Shown here piece after piece: positions 23,140 to 34,350 of a stretch of DNA of 64,000 nt. The stretch comes from Gigaspora rosea (lineage: Eukaryota; Glomeromycota; Glomeromycetes; Diversisporales; Gigasporaceae): the NCBI GenBank assembly GCA_003550325.1, contig QKWP01000442.1, positions 66,312 to 130,311 of the forward strand, given 5' to 3'. The notes below the pieces were generated by a model. The model was not told the DNA's origin and did no database searches. It saw only the letters and a list, made by a program, of their open reading frames with translations. Every line of letters begins with the position of its first letter. Within the stretch, counting starts at the first letter, position 1. Position numbers and translations under genes: made by a program.

Positions 23140-24857
23140 AGGACCTGGACATCTCTAATATAGATCATAAATGATCTGCATAAATTTAGAGGTTTTTGCT
23201 ACCTCTAAAATCAAGTAAATTTACTGAAAATTCAATTATTACATATAAATTTTTAGTAATTTGCTAAAAACTAAATTATCATATCTATTTTTATAAATCA
23301 AAATAATATATATATTTTTGTGTGCTGAACAAATTTTCTTAGAGCATAAAGTTAGAGTCAATTAGTAAAATTTGAAGAATCATAGAATTTTTTAGTATTT
23401 TTATTAATAAAATTATATAAAATATTACAATTCTCCAAATTTTACTAATTGATTCTAACATTGTGCCATAAGAAAACTTGTTTAGCATATAAAAATATAT
23501 TATTCTAGCATATATAGTTTTATATTTCTTAAAAATTTAAGAGAAGATGCTTAATTTTGGATTTTTTGATCAAAAAAATCCAAAATTAAGTAACTTATTC
23601 TAAATTTTCAAGAAATATAAAATTAAATATGCCAAAATAATGTATTTTTATGTGTTGAACAAGTTTTCTTATGCCACAATGTTAGAATCAATTAGTAAAA
23701 TTTAGAGAATTATAATATTTTATATAATTTTATTAATAAAATACCAAAAAATTCTATGATTATCCAAATTTTACTAATTGATTCTAATATTGTGCCCTAA
23801 GAAAACTTGTTCAGCACATAAAAATACATTATTCTGGCATATTTAATTTTATATTTCTTGAAAATTTAAGAGAAGATGCTTAATTTTGGATTTTTTGATC
23901 AAAAAATCCAAAATTAAGCATCTTCTCTTAAATTTTCAAGAAATATAAAATTAAATATGCCGGAATAATGTATTTTTATGTGCTGAACAAGTTTTCTTAG
24001 GGCACAATGTTAGAATCAATTAGTAAAATTTGGAGAATTATAATATTTTATATAATTTTATTAATAAAAATACCAAAAAATTCTATGATTCTCCAAATTT
24101 TACTAATTGATTCTAACATTGTGCCCTAAGAAAACTTGTTCAGCACATAAAAATATATTATTCCGGCATATTTACTTTTATATTTCTTGAAAATTTAAGA
24201 GAAGATGTTTAATTTTGAATTTTTGATCAAAAAATCCAAAATTAAGCATCTTCTCTTAAATTTTCAAAAAATATAAAATTAAATATGCCGGAATAATGTA
24301 TTTTTATGTGCTGAACAAGTTTTCTTAGGGCACAATGTTAGAATCAATTAGTAAAATTTGGAGAATTATAATATTTTATATAATTTTATTAATAAAAATA
24401 CTAAAAAATTCTATGATTCTCCAAATTTTACTAATTGATTCTAACATTGTGCTCTAAAAAAACTTGTTCAGCACATAAAAATATATCATTCTAGCACATA
24501 AAAATATATCATTCCAGCATATTTACTTTTATATTTCTTAAAAATTTAAGAGAAAATGCTTAATTTTGGATTTTTTGATCAAAAAAATTCAAAATTAAGC
24601 ATTTTAAATTTTTAAAATCATAGTAGTACAAAAAAATAAGATAGCTTTATTTTTGGGTATGATTCGTGCAAAATACAGGTAATTTGCTAAAAATAAAATA
24701 TTACATGCGTAAAATTGCTGTAATTTGCCAAAATGCTTTATATAACCTTTTTTAAAATTAATCTCAATTTGCTAAAACTTAAATTTGGACCTCAGACCAA
24801 ATTTTCTGCAATTTGCTAAAAAATAATATGATATATATCAGAGATGTCCGGGGTCCT
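23140..24857. mobile_element. AGGACC-family element, copy 2, with palindrome array
   Basis: AGGACCTGGACATCTCT at the left and AGAGATGTCCGGGGTCCT at the right are inverted. A perfect GGCAGCAT duplication flanks the element (23132-23139 and 24858-24865). The interior is an array of about four units of 328-330 bases, each made of two hairpins. AATTTGCTAAAA motifs occur near both ends. No ORF. Confidence 0.88.
23322..24610. repeat. Tandem array of double-hairpin units
   Basis: GTGCTGAACAAG-type starts fall at 23322, 23652, 23980 and 24308, giving periods of 330, 328 and 328. Each unit has one palindrome ending CTTGTTCAGCAC, and a second around ATTATTCCGGCATATTT and TTGGATTTTTTGATCAAAAA. Units differ by a few bases only. 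The single palindrome at 101-268 is of the same kind. Confidence 0.85.
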
Positions 24858-25427
24858 GGCAGCATTGTATTACCTTTTTCAAATAATAAAATGAAGCAGA
24901 ATTGTTGAACATAAAAAAAATAAAAAAATCAAAGTCTATACTTTTTTCATTATTAATAATATTCTCTAATAATATTATTTCATTTTATACACCCAGATCT
25001 AGATCTTTACTCCTCGGCTCTGTTTCACACTTTTGGTAATCTACAGAAAATAGACAATCATAAGTATAAGTATCTTTTTTTGTTTTTTTTTGCTTTTTTT
25101 ATTTTGTATTAAAACATTTCTAATTTTTGTAGTTGTCCTAGAGTTTCTCTGATATTCCCCGGTTTTTGTAGTAACTTGACAGTAATTCGATGTAGGAGTT
25201 TGTTAGTACTCTTGTAGAGAACCTCGAACTATACATAAATAAGTGCCAATTTGCTTTTGCTTATTTTTAACTATTTTTTTTCGATTTCAAAATGCCTGTT
25301 TTGGGGCATATACTTTATTCGGTTTATACATCTGGATTCTACATGGATGAGAGTACAACTAGCCACATATACACTTTTCGTGCCTAATTTAAGTGGTTCG
25401 CCCGAAGGTTCCATACTAGATACCATA
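24858..25427. other. Unexplained sequence between elements
   Basis: Runs from the target duplication of the AGGACC copy 2 element to the duplication of the element at 25428. Less AT-rich toward the right. I see no gene; it continues at 28819 after the nested elements are removed. Confidence 0.5.
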
Positions 25428-25454
25428 TAATGTTGTTAGCCAAAATTGTTTTAT

Positions 25455-25980
25455 TTGATGATCCGCCAGTCAACAGATGCATGATCATAGTGTAATGTGA
25501 CACAAATTACTATGTAAATCACTTATAGACGAAATGCCACGATCACCCAAGAAAAAATATTTTTTACTAAGTTAATGAGTTATGTCGACTAATTGAAAGT
25601 TGTAGAGCTCGTCGAGACGCATCTAACGGTGATTAGATCATCAAAATCAGCCTAGTAGATGCGGAGATATCATCGAAAAACAATTGGACGACTATGTAAA
25701 ATTTTATGTAAAAAAATGTTTTTTTACATAGAATTTTACATAGTCGTCCAATCGTTTTTGACGATATCTCCGCATCTACTAGGCCGATTTTGATGATCTA
25801 ACCACCGTTAGATGCGTCTCGATGAGCTCTACAACTTTCAATTAGTCGACATAACTCATTAACTTAGTAAAAAAATATTATTCCTTGGATGATCGTGGCA
25901 TTTCGTCTATAAGTGATTTACATAGTAATTTGCGTCATGTTACACTATGATCATGCATCTGTTGACTGGCGGATCATCAA
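25455..25980. mobile_element. 526-base hairpin (fold-back) element
   Basis: TTGATGATCCGCCAGTCAAC at the left reads as the exact complement of the right end. The two arms of about 262 bases match almost perfectly to the centre near 25717 (AAAAAAATG then TTTTTTTACATAG). TTAT is repeated on both sides. The paralogous site in X2 (near 26190) reads straight through without the hairpin, confirming insertion. No ORF of note. Confidence 0.93.
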
Positions 25981-26172
25981 TTATGCTTGTAGAAATATTT
26001 TGACATTTGATATTTAGTCTGCTGAAATGTCTAAATATTGCCGAAATCCTAAATTATGCCGAAATGTCTAAATAATGTCGAAATATCTAAATAATATCGA
26101 AATGTCTAAATTAAGAAATATATGTGAAAAAATATAGGAATAGGTTCATTATCCAAGCTCTAGCGTTCAGAC

Positions 26173-27615
26173 TAATGTTGTTAGCTGAAATTGTTTTATG
26201 TTTGTAGAAATCTTTCGACATTTGATATTTAGGCTGCCGAAATGTCTAAATATTATCGAAATCCTAAATTATGTTGAAATGTCTAAATAATGTCGAATGT
26301 CTAAATTAAGAAATATATATAAAAAAACAATAGTAATAGGTTCGCATCCAAACAAGCTCTAGCGTTCATACTTTAACATCAATACCTCTAGTCTAGGACT
26401 AATTATTTGACCCTATACCAATCAATTCATGCATAAACTACTGACCTCTTGGTTCTAAACTTTTCTAAACCCCAAGGTCCTAAACTATATAAAAACACAA
26501 GCATAAGCAAGATGTCTAACATACACCCATATAGCTAAAGAGAATCGGGGAGTTATCCTGCATCATCTGTTTCAGGTCCCTGCACTGTCATTGTAGCTGC
26601 GGAACTGTATGTAAATATCATGAAGTAGAGATGCGAATCGATTCTAAAAAACAAAATCGATGATCAAAACCTCAAAATCGTTTTAGAATCGATGATCGAA
26701 TTCTAAATCTTTATAGTTATTTCTTGTATTGAGTGGCCCAATTAGATTCTATTTTTATTATTTAATACTGTAAGTTATTAGGTTTTACAAATAATATGAA
26801 GCAATGTACAAAGTTTTCTGGTTGTTTTAAAGCTATACCAGAGCTTATTGCGCTTTGCAAAAATGTGTGACCTCTGCAGATCATGGTGTCATTTAAAATC
26901 ACGAGAAATCAGCCGATTTTTCAATTTTAAAGATTTCAGATAAAACATAGACGTTTTTGATGAAAATGATGATCAATAGGGAATTAAAATTTTACTGTGT
27001 AAATCACAGAGTCACACTTTTTTGCAAAACGCTATAATTAAATAGAATCTTCATATTTACAACTTTAAAACAAATTATACAAATTATATAAATAATAATA
27101 CATATTATTAATAACAAACATAGATATTATAAAATGGCTACCGGTAAGTATAAACTATCAGTTTAAAGTTTAAATTAAATAATGCGCATTAACAACAAAT
27201 ATAGCCATTAGAAATGGCTAAGTACAAAATATGGGCTTAATATTTTTAATAACATGTGATTTAATAATAAACACCATATTTAAAAGCATAGAACATTTAT
27301 TATTAAAATTTTAGACTTCTAAATAGATAATATAAAACAATTACAGTATATACTAATGCTACATACATATAAACATATATAATATTTTTATTGTTTATTT
27401 TAATTTAGACATTTAGTCATATAGCATTATATTTAGTCAACTATTTAGACATTTAGTCACATAGTATTTATTTAGTCAACTATTTAGACATTTAGGCAAA
27501 TTTAGACTTTTGACATTTCGAAAAAAAAATAATGCCATGTCGAAATATATTTAGACACTAATTGCCTAATTGCCTAAATAGTTGACTAAATTAAGTATTT
27601 CGACTAACAACATTA
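26173..27615. mobile_element. hAT-like element X2, nested in X1
   Basis: Ends TAATGTTGTTAGCTGAAATT and GACTAACAACATTA, flanked by a perfect GTTCAGAC duplication (26165-26172 and 27616-27623). The interior aligns with X1 on both sides (GTCTAAATA repeats, CTAGGACTAATTATTTGA near 26390 and 27658). A different insertion-like block, starting AGATGCGAATCGATTC at about 26630, is present here but not in X1. Confidence 0.88.
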
Positions 27616-27879
27616 GTTCAGACTCAATTGTCAATACCTATAACAAAACCTCTAATCTAGGACTAATTATTTGAACCCGTAGCAATCATTCTCACACCTG
27701 TTGAACGCATAAACTACTGACCTCTCAGTTCCAAAATTTCCTAAAACCACATCCTGACTAATACATAAAAACACAAAAATATCTAACATACGCCCATATA
27801 GCTAAAAAGAGAATTGGGGTGTCATTCAGCAGCATCCGTTTCAGGTCCTTGCACCACCATTGCAGCCATGGAGCCTTTC

Positions 27880-28290
27880 CACTAATAAGGTTCACTGCAG
27901 CTACGAAGCCTAACTATCAACTAATAAGGGCTTGTACTGTGCCGTGAAGCCTAACTATCTATCAATAAGGTCCTTGCACTGCCACTGCAACCGTGGAGCC
28001 TAACTGTCCACTAATAATCCTTGTGCAGCTACTACAGAGCCTAACTATCCACTTATAAGGTCCTAGCACTGCTACTACAACCACAGAGCCTAACTATCCA
28101 CTAATAAGGTCCTTGCATTGCCACTACAGCTGTGGAGCCTAACCATCCACTAATAAAGTCCTTGAAGCCGCAGAGCTTAACTATCCACTATTAAAGTCCT
28201 TGTACTGCTACTGCAGCCGCAGAGTCTAACTATCCACTAATAGGGACCTTGCACTGCCACTGCAGCCACAGAGCTCAACAACTGACTACA
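27880..28290. repeat. Minisatellite, about 55-60 base unit
   Basis: The phrase CTAACTATCCACTAATAAGG followed by TCCTTGCACTGCCACTGCAG recurs about seven times with variation inside element X1. It is far less AT-rich than the surroundings. Confidence 0.75.
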
Positions 28291-28818
28291 AATATCTACT
28301 GTAGCTATGACTGATGCTACTAATACTTACTGGGCACTTAAAATAGGGAGGTGGGCAGGAGATAGGGCTGGCCTTTACCAAGGCAATGATAGATAACTTA
28401 CTCTATTCCAAACAAAAAATCCTTATAAACTTCATTTTTAACGCCCATATGCCACAGCCTCCTATTTATACCCAACATAATGTCAGCTGATCTTGCAATA
28501 ATGACTGCTCTGTTACTTCGTTGACGAGCTTAGCTTATACTACTTTATTTATAGTAATAATCATTTATTATTTACAACGATGCTAATGCTACATATTTTA
28601 TTGTTTATATTTAATTTAGAAATTTAGTCATATAGTATTTTATTTAGTCAACTATTTAGACATTTAGTCACATAGTATTTATTTAGTCAACTATTTAGAT
28701 ATTTAGTCAAATTTAGACTTTTGACATTTCAAAAAAAAATAATGTCATGTCAAAATATATTTAGACACCTAATTGCCTAAATGGTTGACTAAATTAAGTA
28801 TTTCAACTAACAATATTA

Positions 28819-29254
28819 ATACCATACCTGCAACTCAACTACGGGAATTGCCTATTTAAACCCTCTGATCTTTAGTTTCTTATCTAAACTTTCAACCGAT
28901 TCACCGGATATTTGCATTACCTATGCGGTCAGCCCAGCCACCCGGGTGTTTTTTTTGTAAGATTCCTTAGGACTTTTTCTTATACCCGAAGGTACAATCC
29001 GACTTATTCTAAAAAAAAAACTTGGTAAAGTGGTACTTGTCCCAACAGGTATTTACCTACTCTTTGATAACACGCATTCACCGAGGCAAACAACTTGCAG
29101 TCAGGTGATATCCAACTGCTACTATTATCTACTTCTGCCCTTATAAGGTTCGCTCCAACCCCAGTATCCATTATCACTTTCCTACTGGTCCTTCACCATT
29201 TTCCCAGACTTTAAATCCAGTTGGCCCAGAAGGGTTGATCTACTCGATATTAGG
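28819..29254. other. Old, less AT-rich sequence; no gene seen
   Basis: This is target sequence shared by X1 and the hAT-like element at 29255. It contains CAGCCCAGCCACCCGGGTG. It appears to continue at 30063-30375 and 32420-32540 once insertions are removed. Its origin is unclear, possibly an old non-coding retroelement. Confidence 0.4.
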
Positions 29255-30062
29255 CAGTGATGGACAGTTACATTTGATAACTATGATGACTTAGATGACT
29301 TTGTCACTAATCCTTTGTCACTCTAAAAAATTAGGTGACAAGTTACTTAAATAATTATAAAGAGAACATTTAAAGCATTGTGCATCATATGTTTTTGACT
29401 ATTTAGTTAAAGTTAGGGTAAGGGTTGGTTCGGGATTAGGGTTAGAGCATGTTTTATAGGTAAAATCACCTTTCCAACATTTTTAATAAGGCATCAATAT
29501 AAGGTTGGACATTAGTTTTCTTGTATTCTTCGTTTTCTCGCTTTCTTTCTTCTTTTTTTCTTTGTCGGGCTGATTCGTAACAAAGTAACTAAGTATATCA
29601 TGACATAATATAACATGACTAGATGACTAAGGTCACAATTAAAACCCCCAAGTGACATGGGTTTTGTCNGTAAAATCACCTTTCCAACATTTTTTATTAG
29701 TGCATCAATATAGGTTTAGGCATTAGTTTTCTTGTATTCTTCGTTTTCTCGCTTTTTTTCTTCTTTTTTTTTTTGTCGGGCTGATCTGTGTCGATCAAAA
29801 CAAACAATTTGATTGGCCTTATATCATGTATTGTATAATATTTTTAAATTTAATAAAAATCTAATTTTTATTGGCTATTTAAGTGACACATGACTAAGTG
29901 ACATAGTGACATATGTCATTTTATATTATTTTTTATTTACATGTGATTTTGTCATTTCATTCGTAACAAAGTAACTAAGTATATCATGACATAATATAAC
30001 ATGACTAGATGACTAAGGTCACAATTAAAACCCCCAAGTGACATGGGTTTTGTCTATCACTG
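29255..30062. mobile_element. hAT-like element, CAGTGATGGACA ends
   Basis: CAGTGATGGACA at the left and TGTCTATCACTG at the right are inverted. The flanking 8-mers ATATTAGG and GTATTAGG match 7 of 8. It contains the N at 29669 with a duplicated stretch on both sides, so its true length is uncertain. Confidence 0.75.
29460..30057. repeat. Duplication around single N at 29669
   Basis: GTAAAATCACCTTTCCAACA starts at 29460 and again at 29670, directly after the N. GACATGGGTTTTGTC ends the first copy at the N and the second near 30055. The first copy lacks about 155 bases (29790-29945). Probably two versions of one locus joined in assembly. Confidence 0.75.
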
Positions 30063-30375
30063 GTATTAGGTACCATTATGGTTTTTCTCACCTAGTACCT
30101 ACTTCTATAACATAGGTTCTTTTCCTCTGGTACCTGATCTGGCGGCCAGATTGGTAGACCTTGTCCCTAAGGTCAATGTCCGGTTCTTTAGCTCTGGTCC
30201 AATATTCCAGTTTTGGTAGCACCGTCAAAGATCTTTGCTACTTCTTTACTTGGGTCTTGCCAAATGGATTTTGTTTCCCCGGTTCCTTGGATTTGTTTGT
30301 GTCACAAGACAGTCACGAGACACAACTTCACCCAAACGCTCCTATTCGAGATAGTAACCAAGGACTACAGGTAAT
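30063..30375. other. Old, less AT-rich target sequence; no gene seen
   Basis: A moderately GC-rich stretch ending in the CAGGTAAT target site at 30368-30375. The 79-codon ORF here has no recognisable domain. Confidence 0.4.
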
Positions 30376-32419
30376 AGGACCCCGAGCTATTAGTATATAG
30401 GTCAGTGAACTAGATGCGTAGCCAACTTAATAACTTTTTTGGATGTAAAATCTTAGATTGCTTAGAAATCAACAAAATTTTTAAAAAAGTTAGATATTCT
30501 ATTTGCATATTTTTTAACTAAATTTAAAACAGTTAGAGATTGCAAATGCTTATTTTTGGTACCGATAAGGCATGGTTTACTACCGTAGATTTCTAAAAAT
30601 AAGCTATCTTTTTTTAGATTTAAAAAATCAGAAGTTTATTTTGAAGTATTATAACTTTTTAAGGAATTTGTACACAATAAGAAGGTAGCTTATTTTAGAG
30701 ATATAAATCCTAAAAAGGTTTATTTATCTCAATGTTTACTTTTAAAATTTATTTCACATACTAATACGCATTCCGATGTAAATAAATACAAACAATTACC
30801 TTTTTTATTATTATAATAATCATATAAATTAATTTTAAATTTAAAAGCCATTGTAAGAGATCTAATAATCCAAATTTAACAATTTTGGTACCATTTGAAT
30901 CATCTTATCGAGACGAATCGAATGGTACCAAAATTGTTAAATTTAGATTACTGTAGTACAAGATATTAGTAATTATATAATTTTTATAAAATCTTAACGA
31001 TCTTGATAACCAGTAATCCTAATTTGATGATTTTGGTACCATTCAATTTGTCTCAATGAGACGGTTCTAATAGTACCAAAATCATCAAAATCGGATCACT
31101 AGATCACAAGATACCTACGAAAAACTTTTGTAACGCAATTTATATAAAGATTGTTATACTGTATAAAATTACGTTACAAACCGTTTTCGTAGATATCTTG
31201 TGATCTAGTGATCCAATTTTGATGATTTTGGTACTATTAGAACTGTCTCATCGAGGCGAATCGGATGGTACCAAAATCACCAAATTTGGATCACTGTAGC
31301 ACAAGATATTAATAATTTTATAATTTTTATAAAAACTTAACGATCTTGATAACCAGTGATCCAAATTTGATGATTTTGGTACCATTCGATTCGTCTCTAT
31401 GAGACGGTTCTAATGGTACTGAAATCATCAAAATCGGATCAATAGATCACAAGATATCCACGAAAATGTTTTGTAACGTAATTTTATACAGTATAACAAT
31501 CTTTATATAAATTGCATTACAAAAGTTTTTTGTAGATATCTTGTGATCTAGTGATCTATGATTTTATTACCATTAGAACCAAGACGAATCGAATGGTACC
31601 AAAATCGTTAAATTTAGATTACTGTAGCACAGATATTAATAATTATATAAGTCTTATAAAATCTTAATGCTCTTGATAACCAGTAATCCAAATTTAATGA
31701 TTTTGGTACCATTCGATTCGCCTCGATGAGACGGTTCTAATGTACCAAAATCATCAAAATTGGATTACTAGATCACAAGATACAATATCAATCTTTATAT
31801 AAATTGCGTTACAAACGTTTTTCGTAGATATATTGTGATCTAGTAATCCGATTTTGATGATTTTGGTACCATTAGAACCGTCTCATCGAGACGAATCGAA
31901 TGGTACCAAAATCATTAAATTTGGATCACTGGTTATCAAAATCGTTAAGTTTTATAAACATTATAAAATTATTAATATCTTTGTGCTATAGTGATCTAAA
32001 TTTAATGATTTTGGTGCCATTCGATTCGTCTCGATGAGACGATTCGAATGGTACCAAAATCATTAAATTTGGATTATTAGATCTCTTACAATAGTTCTTC
32101 AAACATTTAATTAAATGCTATATAAAGGGTAGCTTATTTTTAAAGTTAAAAATTTTATTATTGTTTTTAATTTAAAAATATAGAATGGGTTATAGAGATT
32201 TTTAAGTTTTTTGTTTAAAATTAAAAAATAACTTATTTTAGAGTAACATATTTTCAGAAATATTTTATTATAAGTCAGATAATATGTTTGCTTATTTTTA
32301 ATAAATTTTTATAAGTCATATGGTAAAATGCTTATTGATATTAATAAAAATGCTTGCTTAGAGCTATTATAAAAATTTTTAAATTTTTTGTGACCTATAT
32401 ACTAATAGCTCGGGGTCCT
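30376..32419. mobile_element. AGGACC-family element, copy 3, with palindrome array
   Basis: AGGACCCCGAGCTATTAGTA at the left and TACTAATAGCTCGGGGTCCT at the right belong to a 29-base perfect TIR. A perfect CAGGTAAT duplication flanks it (30368-30375 and 32420-32427). About 1.2 kb of the 2,044 bases is an array of GGTACCATTCG palindromes (30870-32090). No transposase. Confidence 0.93.
30870..32090. repeat. Array of GGTACCATTCGATTCGTCTC palindromes
   Basis: About eight palindromes of 40-50 bases pair TTTGGTACCATTCGATTCG with CGAATCGAATGGTACC around a GTCTCGATGAGAC core, spaced 150-185 bases apart. Spacers such as TCTTGTGATCTAGTGATCC appear in both orientations. Two identical-type palindromes occur in each Harbinger-like MITE (copies A, B, C). 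Confidence 0.88.
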
Positions 32420-32427
32420 CAGGTAAT

Positions 32428-32542
32428 GTACCCAACCAATCGACAGGAAACAGTTACTGGAACACAAGTCTATTTTTCAAAACATCGTCAGTAGGATTTG
32501 AACCCTAAATCTTCCACTTGGGGTGAATTCTTAACTATTTTT
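32428..32542 (-). other. Sequence with a tRNA-like B-box, cut by a MITE
   Basis: The minus strand contains GGGTTCAAATCC at about 32488-32499, like an internal tRNA promoter B-box, with GAATTCACCCCAAGTGG upstream. The would-be 5' half is missing because the element at 32543 begins there. A tRNA-derived SINE tail or chance are both possible. Confidence 0.25.
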
Positions 32543-32826
32543 GGGGGTCATTTAAAGCCGTGTCCATCACATGACATAGAGCCAATAGGATTGTTTATTT
32601 TAATTGACACAGATCAGCCCGAAGAGACAAAAACAGCGAAAAAAAAGCGAAAGTTGCAAAAATACAAGAAACAACAGTCTAAACCCATCTTGGTGCATTA
32701 ATAAAAAATGTCAGGAGGACCAATTTTACTATATGATATGCTCTAACTCTAACTTCAAACTAACCCTTACTCTAACTTTAATTAAAAAATCAAAAACACG
32801 TGACTGGACACGGCTTTAGACGTCCC
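32543..32826. mobile_element. MULE-type MITE, 284 bases
   Basis: GGGGGTCATTTAAAGCCGTG and CACGGCTTTAGACGTCCC are inverted and flanked by CTATTTTT on both sides (32535-32542, 32827-32834). The ends resemble those of the coding MULE element at 33135-40099, which suggests that element's transposase could have mobilised it. Confidence 0.75.
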
Positions 32827-33134
32827 CTATTTTTGTATAGATCTTTTCTATATTTGGGAGGTCCCATAGCAAAAGGTGGCTCTGGGCCAGCCAATCAAAA
32901 TTTAAGATTTTATTATAATAAGTTTATTTACAAATCCTATTTTCTAAAAATAATTTTATTTAATTAAATTTATTAGTAAAAAAGTATATAAATTTAATTT
33001 TTTTATCGCTATTATCATAGTAAATATTAATCATGTGATGATCTTTAATCATGATTTTCTCAAAATCACATGATTGTCCCACAGCCACCTTTTGCTGTGG
33101 GAGCCCCCATTTAGTAATATTGATACTTATTTTT
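32827..33134. repeat. Inverted repeat around CCACCTTTTGCTATGGG
   Basis: GGGAGGTCCCATAGCAAAAG near 32855 and its loose complement CTTTTGCTGTGGGAGCCCCC near 33090 form the ends of a roughly 250-base inverted-repeat element. No ORF; probably another MITE. Confidence 0.55.
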
Positions 33135-33234
33135 GGGGGTCGGCTAAAGTGGAGTCAAATCATATGATATGAAATGTGATTGGTCAAAAAAACATACATC
33201 AATTTTAATTTTATAAAAGCTAAAAAATTTAGTC

Positions 33235-34350
33235 GACAACTATCTAAGTAAATGCAAAAAATTTTTTTTATTTTAATTCTGAGTTCTCTAGAATAAAATA
33301 AACAAATTTAACAAATTTGTTTGGTTGTTTATTAAGATATCTTAGCTCAAAGTTATGTAAAAAATTAAATCGCTTTTACATAATTACACAAATACTTGTG
33401 CAATAATCTTTGAACGAAAATAATTTGATAACTATCCAAGTAAATTAAATGAATTTTTTTTATTGTAATCCTAGAGATTTCTAGAATTAAAATAAAAAAG
33501 TTTATCAGATTTTTTTAAATTGTTGTCAAGATAGTTTCATTCAAAGTTTTGTAAAAATTTGTAAAGCTTATACATAATTATGATAACGAAAGATATCATA
33601 TCTCTTCAAACAAATTCGATGCCCTTTTTTTTTTTAATTCAGAAATCTTTAGAATTAAAATTAAAAAAGTTTACTGAATTTACTAGGATAATAGGACCCT
33701 GAAATTAGGGTTCCGCAATTTGATTTGATCTTCAAATATTTGAATCAAATATTTGATCAAATTCAAATTCAAATTTGACTATATTTGATTTGATCAAATT
33801 CAAATATGGCCAAACTTGATTTGATTTGACAAATATTTGATTTGATTTGAAAATTACTAATAAAAATTCAAATTCAAATCAAATTCAAATTCAAATATTT
33901 GAATTAAATCAAATTCAAATCAGGGTCAATTTGATTTGATCAAATTCAAATTGATCCAATATTTGATTTGATTTGAATTTGAGGAACTCTACCCAAAATA
34001 TACATAGATAGATCAGGTATTAGTTTGCTTATTTTTGAGGTTTTTATGCAGATTTTTTCTATTTATAGTAATTTTTTGCATATTTTTGAAGTTTTTATGC
34101 AAATTTTTTCTTTTTTAGTAACCCTATAATTAACCTGACCTATCTATGTATATTTTGGGGTCCTAAGATAATTATTGAGATTCTGTGTTCAAAGTTATTG
34201 CACAAGTGTTCATTATTGTAATTATATATAAGTATTTTCAGATTACAGAACTTTGAGCAAAGATATCATAATAACTATACAAGCAAATTTTGATAAACTT
34301 TTTTTTATTTTAATTCTAGAGCTCATTAGAATTAAAATAAAAAAGTTCAT
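33235..34350. repeat. Subterminal repeats of the MULE element
   Basis: A block containing AACTATCCAAGTAAATT, TTTTTTTATTTTAATTCTAG and TTAGAATTAAAATAAAAAAG occurs about four times, at roughly 33235, 33430, 33600 and 34250. The third and fourth copies are separated by the insertion at 33693-34164. Subterminal repeats can act as transposase binding sites in MULEs; here that is inference. Confidence 0.6.
33693..34164. mobile_element. AGGACC-family element, copy 4, itself interrupted
   Basis: Left end AGGACCCTGAAAT, right end GATAGGTC-type inverted sequence finishing CCAAAATA-complement then GGGGTCCT. Flanking 8-mers AGGATAAT and AAGATAAT match 7 of 8. An inner element with AGGGTTCC and GGAACTCT ends (about 33708-33990), made of repeats of CAAATTTGATTTGAT type, sits in its left TIR. 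Confidence 0.65.

Larger units (their letters stand above)
25428..28818. mobile_element. hAT-like element X1 (outer), TAATGTTGTTAG ends
   Basis: TAATGTTGTTAGCCAAAATT at the left and CTAACAATATTA at the right are inverted. The flanks carry a perfect 8-base duplication ATACCATA (25420-25427 and 28819-28826). It contains a hairpin element at 25455-25980 and a second member of its own family, X2, at 26173-27615. No transposase is visible. A tandem CTAACTATCCACTAATAAGG repeat occupies about 27880-28290. Confidence 0.88.

Noticed and set aside
23322..24610. CRISPR-like array
   Set aside because: The repeats are long (about 328 bases), the units are wholly repeated with no variable spacers, and the host is eukaryotic.
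30870..32090. CRISPR-like or replication-origin iteron array
   Set aside because: The repeats are palindromes in a TIR-bounded element with a target duplication, which explains them as transposon content.
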